43,436 bases of DNA, taken from assembly GCA_023663815.1 (NCBI GenBank), contig JAMPGS010000010.1:1-43436 (forward strand), given 5' to 3'. Positions 38,873-43,436 of this stretch are shown piece by piece. Each line of letters starts with the position of its first letter. Within the stretch, counting starts at the first letter, position 1. The notes under the pieces are model-generated. The model did not search any database, was not told the DNA's origin, and saw only the letters and a list, made by a program, of their open reading frames with translations. Made by a program: the position numbers and the translations under genes. Source of the DNA: Clostridium sp. GTDB lineage: Bacteria; Bacillota; Clostridia; Lachnospirales; Lachnospiraceae.

Positions 38873-40642
38873 TTATAATTCCTCTCCGCTAATAACAGTA
38901 GCAAGTTCTTCATGAGTATATTTACTGAGAACACCATGACTAAATTCAGACAATGCCTTATGAGTACCGGCTTCTTTAAGCAGCATTTCATACAATGGAT
39001 AAAAACGGTACATGGTGATTGTTGTTGTGAATCCAGAAAAGTCGTGGGATATTGAAGAAATTATGTATTGGTGTTCCCTATCGGAATCACTTCGCCTGTA
39101 AGACACCTTTTTGTTTACATCAAGAAACGGCAGGAGAGCAGTAGTAATTGTAATATTATCTGTCAATCTACAGTTCTTCCAATTTTCCCATTTTGCCCGG
39201 TCTGCCGCTAAATCATCTGAAGTAATATTTTCAAATTCCCCGCTTATTTTTATATCAGGAATTTCCCCTAGCTTTTCTATTGTGAATGGCGAATTAGCTA
39301 TAATCGTAAAATCAACACGTTCACAATTATAAAATTTTTTAAAGTATTCTTTAGAATATAATTCATATTCTTCACCGTCAGAGCTTGTTACAAATTTGCC
39401 GCTTTTCTTTCCATTAGTTAAAACATTTATGGCGTGTACCTGCCATTGCCCTAATAAATATGCTTTGATTACATCTTGCTTATCAACGCGCTTTTTCTTG
39501 ATTTTGAAAGCGTATACATTATTTGCTTTTAGTTCCCCGGCTTTAATCGGTTCCTCATTCGCTTCGTTATATATCCCAATAGAGCCAAAACCATTTATGT
39601 TTATCTGTGCGCCTGCTTGATTAGCAGCAGGAATTTTCAAACCAATAGAATCACCGTTAAAGTAGTCATCCTCGTATCCAGCGATGGTAGCAGTATAGGT
39701 ATTATCAGCATAAGAACATTCTTCACTATAGAAATCTACTTCTATGACCTTTCCCCATACTTCACAGATATTTCGCACAGTAGTCATGTCCACAGAAGTA
39801 TTTTCAGAGATTAAAACTTTTTGTATAAAAGCATTATCTAAAAAAATATCATCCTCATAGCACATGGGTTTTAACTGGCATATGAAAGTATTATTTTCCA
39901 TATCAAAAAACATTTCATAATTAGGGTATAAATCACGAAAAGTTGTTAAGATAGAAAGAACGCTGCACCCAGCGGAGAATTCCTGATCAAAAGGAATCGT
40001 ATTCCATATATTTACATTTTCCTCGCGGTACTTTTCCCATTCATCATTATATTCTGGGATTCCTTTATATTCACCAATATCATCAACCCTATGATTTGTT
40101 ATCCGTGCTAATTTTTCTAAGGTTTCAATAACTGCATTTCTGATAATATTGTACTCAATAGGCTCTCCGGTTTCTTCATTTTCCTTATAAGCTGGATAAC
40201 TAATAATTAATGCGCCTAATTGCCCATTTTTTGTGCCGTCTAATTTTTTCATAAAATCAGCACAGTTAATAGTTAAACTGTTAGTAGCAGCATCATAAGT
40301 GCCCGACGTATCAGTATAAACATAATATCCAAGAGGATAATATTTATATTGTTTTGTTCTGCAATTGTATAATCCGATGAACATTCGTAAATCTTTATTA
40401 AGCCATAACAAACTATCTTCAGTAAGCTTTAAATGTTCTGTTAATGTTGGCTGTACAACAATATTCGCAGTACGCCTTATATCGGATTCACTATTTATAG
40501 ACATACTGCCGCTTACAACCCCGTAAATTGTTCCTATTATTTTTCCGGCAGAATCTAATACTTCAACTTTTAAATCAAGTTTTGGAGATGCAGATTGAGA
40601 AAGTACAAGTATTAAATCTTCCTGCGTAATAATATCGGCCAT
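38873..40642 (-). CDS. Phage baseplate/tail-hub protein (DUF5048-like)
   Basis: 589 residues. The N-terminus (KLDLKVEVLDSAGKIIGTIYGVVSGSMSINSESDIRRTANIVVQP) and the C-terminus (HQYIISSISHDFSGFTTTITMYRFYPLYE) match Firmicute phage proteins at the baseplate-hub position. The middle has INCADFMKKLDGTKNG and a long region of unknown fold. I chose ATG 40642, which overlaps the upstream stop as TAATG with GGTGGA 7 bases before; a frame from 40657 is also open. Function by family position only. Confidence 0.7.
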   Translation of the reverse strand: MADIITQEDLILVLSQSASPKLDLKVEVLDSAGKIIGTIYGVVSGSMSINSESDIRRTANIVVQPTLTEHLKLTEDSLLWLNKDLRMFIGLYNCRTKQYKYYPLGYYVYTDTSGTYDAATNSLTINCADFMKKLDGTKNGQLGALIISYPAYKENEETGEPIEYNIIRNAVIETLEKLARITNHRVDDIGEYKGIPEYNDEWEKYREENVNIWNTIPFDQEFSAGCSVLSILTTFRDLYPNYEMFFDMENNTFICQLKPMCYEDDIFLDNAFIQKVLISENTSVDMTTVRNICEVWGKVIEVDFYSEECSYADNTYTATIAGYEDDYFNGDSIGLKIPAANQAGAQININGFGSIGIYNEANEEPIKAGELKANNVYAFKIKKKRVDKQDVIKAYLLGQWQVHAINVLTNGKKSGKFVTSSDGEEYELYSKEYFKKFYNCERVDFTIIANSPFTIEKLGEIPDIKISGEFENITSDDLAADRAKWENWKNCRLTDNITITTALLPFLDVNKKVSYRRSDSDREHQYIISSISHDFSGFTTTITMYRFYPLYEMLLKEAGTHKALSEFSHGVLSKYTHEELATVISGEEL

Positions 40643-41571
40643 TATTGATTCCACCATTCTGGCGATACGTCGGATAGCCCTAAATAGTATAAATCTTCCT
40701 CTGAATTGACATCTCCAATTTCAACCCAAGACCATGTTATTTCACGATTGTTATACATCTGATTTGCAGTATCTGTAGGATTAGGCGTTACCTGTACGAT
40801 CCACATCCTTCCATCAGGCAATTTTAGAATTTTCGGAACACCGTCAGAAATAAAATCCATAAATCCTTTTTGATATTGAATACGCTGATAATCATACTGT
40901 TCATTAAAAGCCAATTCACAGCTTTCCTCGTCTACCAAGGGGACAAAAGAACCTTTACAATTTCCAGTGTCGTAATTTGCAATAGTGTTTCTCACGAAAA
41001 TAGGGTATTTACTATTTAATAATTCAACAGTAGAAGAGGGGATATTGCGTGTTGTGTCGCAAAACCCGTCTGTAATATCCGTTCCCCACACCACGTCGTT
41101 TTCAATCAAAAACATTTTGCTGAATTTCGGCGTTATTTTGGTTGTAGAATAATTTCCCTCAGACCCATTTAAGACGTTTACTACTGCATATTCAACAGTC
41201 TGCCCAGACGCAATAAAATAGTCGGGGTAATTAATAATAAAATCATCAATGGTATTTACTTCTTTAACGGCTATCGTCTTCCACTGGAATTCGCCATCAC
41301 TCCTGCTTTTTAGGATAATATGGGAAGTGGTTTCCAAAGTCCAATCTACATTACCTGCATTTGCATCCCCATTAAATTTAGCCCATAACACTGTGTCAAA
41401 ATCCCATTCGTCGGGACATTGGTTTGTCAATTCAAAATTAGTTGCATTGGATATATATAAATCATCATATATTCCATTTTTTAATTCAACGTAATTAATA
41501 TTATCAATATTTGTCGGAGTGATAGCGCACGCTAATGCGCCCCCAACAAAATTGCTTCCACATATAAACAT
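40642..41571 (-). CDS. Phage tail protein, distal-tail-like
   Basis: 309 residues, not firmly recognised. The start is cysteine- and glycine-rich (MFICGSNFVGGALACAITPTN), the middle has WDFDTVLWAKFNGDANAGN, which resembles ligand-binding tail modules, and the end has ILKLPDGRMWIVQVTPNPTDTANQ, typical of phage proteins replaced in tail assembly. GGAGGTGATTAA of the upstream gene provides its ribosome site. Placed between a tail fibre-like protein and the baseplate gene. Confidence 0.6.
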   Translation of the reverse strand: MFICGSNFVGGALACAITPTNIDNINYVELKNGIYDDLYISNATNFELTNQCPDEWDFDTVLWAKFNGDANAGNVDWTLETTSHIILKSRSDGEFQWKTIAVKEVNTIDDFIINYPDYFIASGQTVEYAVVNVLNGSEGNYSTTKITPKFSKMFLIENDVVWGTDITDGFCDTTRNIPSSTVELLNSKYPIFVRNTIANYDTGNCKGSFVPLVDEESCELAFNEQYDYQRIQYQKGFMDFISDGVPKILKLPDGRMWIVQVTPNPTDTANQMYNNREITWSWVEIGDVNSEEDLYYLGLSDVSPEWWNQ

Positions 41572-41576
41572 GCGCG

Positions 41577-42804
41577 TTAATCACCTCCAAGCCATATGTC
41601 GTTTAATGTTACTTCTAGCGGTTCAGACTTATCTAAAAATGTTGAAAAATTATCTTTGTTTACAACATAAATATTACCGTCGGTATCAATCCATTTATCG
41701 TATTGTTCGGATACTTTTGGGTTAGGCCGTTGTGTTCCGTACCACATATTACCATCTGGGGAAAATCCTAGCTCGACAAAGACTTTTAATTGATATATGT
41801 TATTTTTCCTTCGGATAGCAATAGTAATCATATCTTCATTTTCAAATACCTGCTCCTCGGAATATAACAGATAACTATTTACGCCATTAGGCACAACCAA
41901 TTTAAAACGTAATTTTCCTCCGCTGTAAATGTGGGAACTTAATGTTAATCCTAGATTTCCATTGCTCATTTTAAGTAAATCGGCATTTTGCCAAAGGTTT
42001 ATCCCCCGGATTAACACCGTAAAATCATCTTCAATTAAAAATCCTTCGTCGTAGTATATTGTCTTGTCACGTAAATCAATCATACCGTCTGGGTATTCAA
42101 AAGTGTCGGTTCCATTATATTGGATTATTATAAGATTAGTTGCAACCTGCACGCAGCCCTGTGATGGGATAGCAGTACTATAGATTCTTGAATAGGCATT
42201 GGGATTTTCATACTTGACTGTAATTTCAACAAAGCCAGTATCTAATTCCATTCCATTAACAGTTACGCCAATACACCTAATATAATAGACCGTATTGTTT
42301 TCAAGCCCACGGTATGTATAGCTGATATCAAAAGAATCAGTGAGAGAATTGCTTTCTAATAATTGTTTTTTAGTGGAATCATACAAATAGAATTTATAAG
42401 TGCTGATATCTTCCCAGTCAGACGAGTAATAATAAATAGAAACTGCAAATGAAGCGTTTGTTATTTTCCCATTTTCGGGAATATTATTGAAATAAAAATC
42501 GGGTGTTTCAAAGGTATAAAATAAAACTTTATCCGATAATGGCGATGCTATATTTTCAACGTCATAGGTTTGGGATTGTATAACATATTTTTTGCCGTTG
42601 CTTAATGTATAAGCTGGTATTGTGTGCTTTAATGCAAATGTGGATACCGTATCATCAAATACAAGCTTATTTGTCTCGTTATCATATATTAAAATCCTAT
42701 TTGCATGGGCGCGGTTGCCAGTCCATGAAAGAGCTATTTCATAATCTTTATTTGCATCAAAAGGAGTTATTTTCTTTATAATTGGTTTTGCTATTTTTTA
42801 TCAC
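41577..42804 (-). CDS. Phage tail protein with fibronectin-like repeats; apparent frameshift near start
   Basis: Open for 406 codons from 42797 to 41577, but with no ATG, GTG or TTG before 42386. A GTG at 42804 with GAGG 6 bases upstream starts in another frame and meets a stop after 15 codons. A run of six A at 42794-42799 lies between; one A less would join the GTG to the long frame, giving about 408 residues. The N-terminal part (KPIIKKITPFDANKDYEIALSWTGNRAHANRILIYD) looks like a fibronectin-III strand pattern; a second follows at SYTYRGLENNTVYYIRCIGVTVNG. It ends NDIWLGGD. Sequencing error, true mutation and slippage are all possible. Confidence 0.6.
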
Positions 42805-42820
42805 CCCTTTCCTCATAAAG

Positions 42821-43039
42821 TCAATATTCAAATAACTTTAAATTGCCGCCGACAATGCATTTAGCGGCCGCCTTCATACTTGCAGCACGTTCTCTTTGGT
42901 TCTGGCGTATTTTAGGCGCAATTGTTTTATTCAATTTGGCAATATCAATACGGGAGATGGCACGCACTATATTTTTATTATGTTGTATAGATGAAGGTTT
43001 TTTTGCAAAAGAATGAATTTTTGTTTCTATTAATGACAT
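42821..43039 (-). CDS. Small phage protein, unknown
   Basis: 72 residues, basic and helical (NKNIVRAISRIDIAKLNKTIAPKIRQNQRERAASMKAAAK). GAGGAATT precedes ATG 43039. Size and place between a small gene and the tail protein suggest a structural accessory; no homology recognised. Confidence 0.6.
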   Translation of the reverse strand: MSLIETKIHSFAKKPSSIQHNKNIVRAISRIDIAKLNKTIAPKIRQNQRERAASMKAAAKCIVGGNLKLFEY

Positions 43040-43117
43040 AATGAATTCCTCAGTAGTTATTATAAAAATGGTTTTTTATAATCGTAATTTATATTTGCTA
43101 TTCAAATACCGTTACTT

Positions 43118-43405
43118 TTACTTTCCAATTACACCACAGATATGTAAGTCATTCAGCCGTCCCATTGGTTCTTTGACCCACACGCTCTGCATTACTTTTA
43201 ATTCTAGTCCGGGTATGCAGCATTGTACTGTGCGTTCGTTTCCTGACTCATCTAAAATCACATATCCCTTTTTGGTAATTTGTTTGATGACGGTTTTATA
43301 AGTACGGTCACAATTCACAGATTTTCCTTTTATGGCCTTAACAATTTCTTTGACTAATATGTCTATAGCTTCCTTGTCTTCTTTATTAATAGAGCTTTGA
43401 TACAT
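43118..43405 (-). CDS. Small phage protein, unknown (possible OB-like fold)
   Basis: 95 residues. The N-terminus is helical (KEAIDILVKEIVKAIKGK), followed by a beta-like stretch KKGYVILDESGNERTVQCCIPGLELKVMQSVWVKEPMGRLNDLHICGVIGK. The VxVxxP-x(3)-LNDLxIxGVIG ending recalls small phage proteins near the tail module; function unknown. AAAGGAGAT lies about 11 bases before ATG 43405. Confidence 0.6.
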   Translation of the reverse strand: MYQSSINKEDKEAIDILVKEIVKAIKGKSVNCDRTYKTVIKQITKKGYVILDESGNERTVQCCIPGLELKVMQSVWVKEPMGRLNDLHICGVIGK

Positions 43406-43436
43406 TTATTTTCATTATCTCCTTTATAGAATGAAC

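Larger units (their letters stand above)
32860..43436. mobile_element. Prophage tail region (right end not in window)
   Basis: From the tRNA-Glu onward base use shifts to AT-rich and the minus strand carries a compact series of phage tail genes: small genes, tail protein, distal tail, baseplate, fibres and a tail-fibre inversion locus. The opposite prophage end, packaging genes and lysis genes are outside. The left boundary is inferred from the tRNA and the direct repeats at 32955-33019, not from an observed att duplication. Confidence 0.8.

Overview
The window looks like the chromosome of a low-to-moderate-GC gut Firmicute, most likely a Lachnospiraceae-type Clostridium. The evidence is AGGAGG-type ribosome sites, a vanG-type cluster of the kind found in Clostridia, and many genes of that group (C45 acyltransferase, PF06541 permease-like protein, CobW/TIGR03943-like fusion, FlxA-like protein). 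From a tRNA-Glu gene near 32.8 kb to the right edge the DNA becomes visibly more AT-rich and is a prophage tail module. All names rest on reading motifs; no database search was possible.

Region by region. 0-3.3 kb: an RlmD-type 23S rRNA methyltransferase and a single-chain GmrSD-type (DUF262 + HNH) restriction-like protein. 3.6-10.6 kb: C45 autoproteolytic acyltransferase, MFS transporter, glycerophosphodiester phosphodiesterase, XerD-like recombinase, LysR regulator and PTS enzyme I. 10.7-17.4 kb: a reverse-strand EvgS-like hybrid kinase with two periplasmic-type binding domains, an Rpn-type PD-(D/E)XK nuclease, a GLGSYN-repeat protein and a MATE transporter. 17.5-24.0 kb: vanR-vanS-vanG-vanXY-vanT, a D-Ala-D-Ser peptidoglycan remodelling operon with two almost identical VanR-like operator/promoter units, one before vanR and one before vanG. 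24.1-32.5 kb: YbaK/EbsC deacylase, a LytTR/GHKL two-component pair with an FlxA-like protein, MFS transporter, rhamnose mutarotase, two CobW-family metal GTPases (one very His-rich, one fused to a TIGR03943-like domain) and a PF06541 membrane protein.

32.9-43.4 kb: prophage tail genes on the minus strand (small genes, a fibronectin-like tail protein with an apparent start-proximal frameshift, distal tail, baseplate, tail fibre). They end in a shufflon-like locus. A short tail-fibre gene (36366-36917) carries a TAAATAATAAT-core site in its coding frame. Three further start-less C-terminal cassettes begin at the same site in the same frame: 33108-33515 (+), 33518-33901 (-) and 35987-36364 (+). 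The cassettes form two tail-to-tail pairs on either side of a tyrosine recombinase (33958-34971). This predicts programmed inversion that switches the receptor-binding tip of the phage tail, and it is the most interesting system here.

A second theme is expansion of in-frame short tandem repeats in otherwise conserved host proteins: 23-bp units at the C45 gene end, 30-bp units in the MFS loop, 18-bp units in the GLGSYN protein, nine 21-bp units inside VanG, a His/Glu-rich block in a CobW GTPase and acidic inserts in VanT. A ~110-bp hairpin-rich intergenic element occurs twice (about 24.05 and 32.56 kb).
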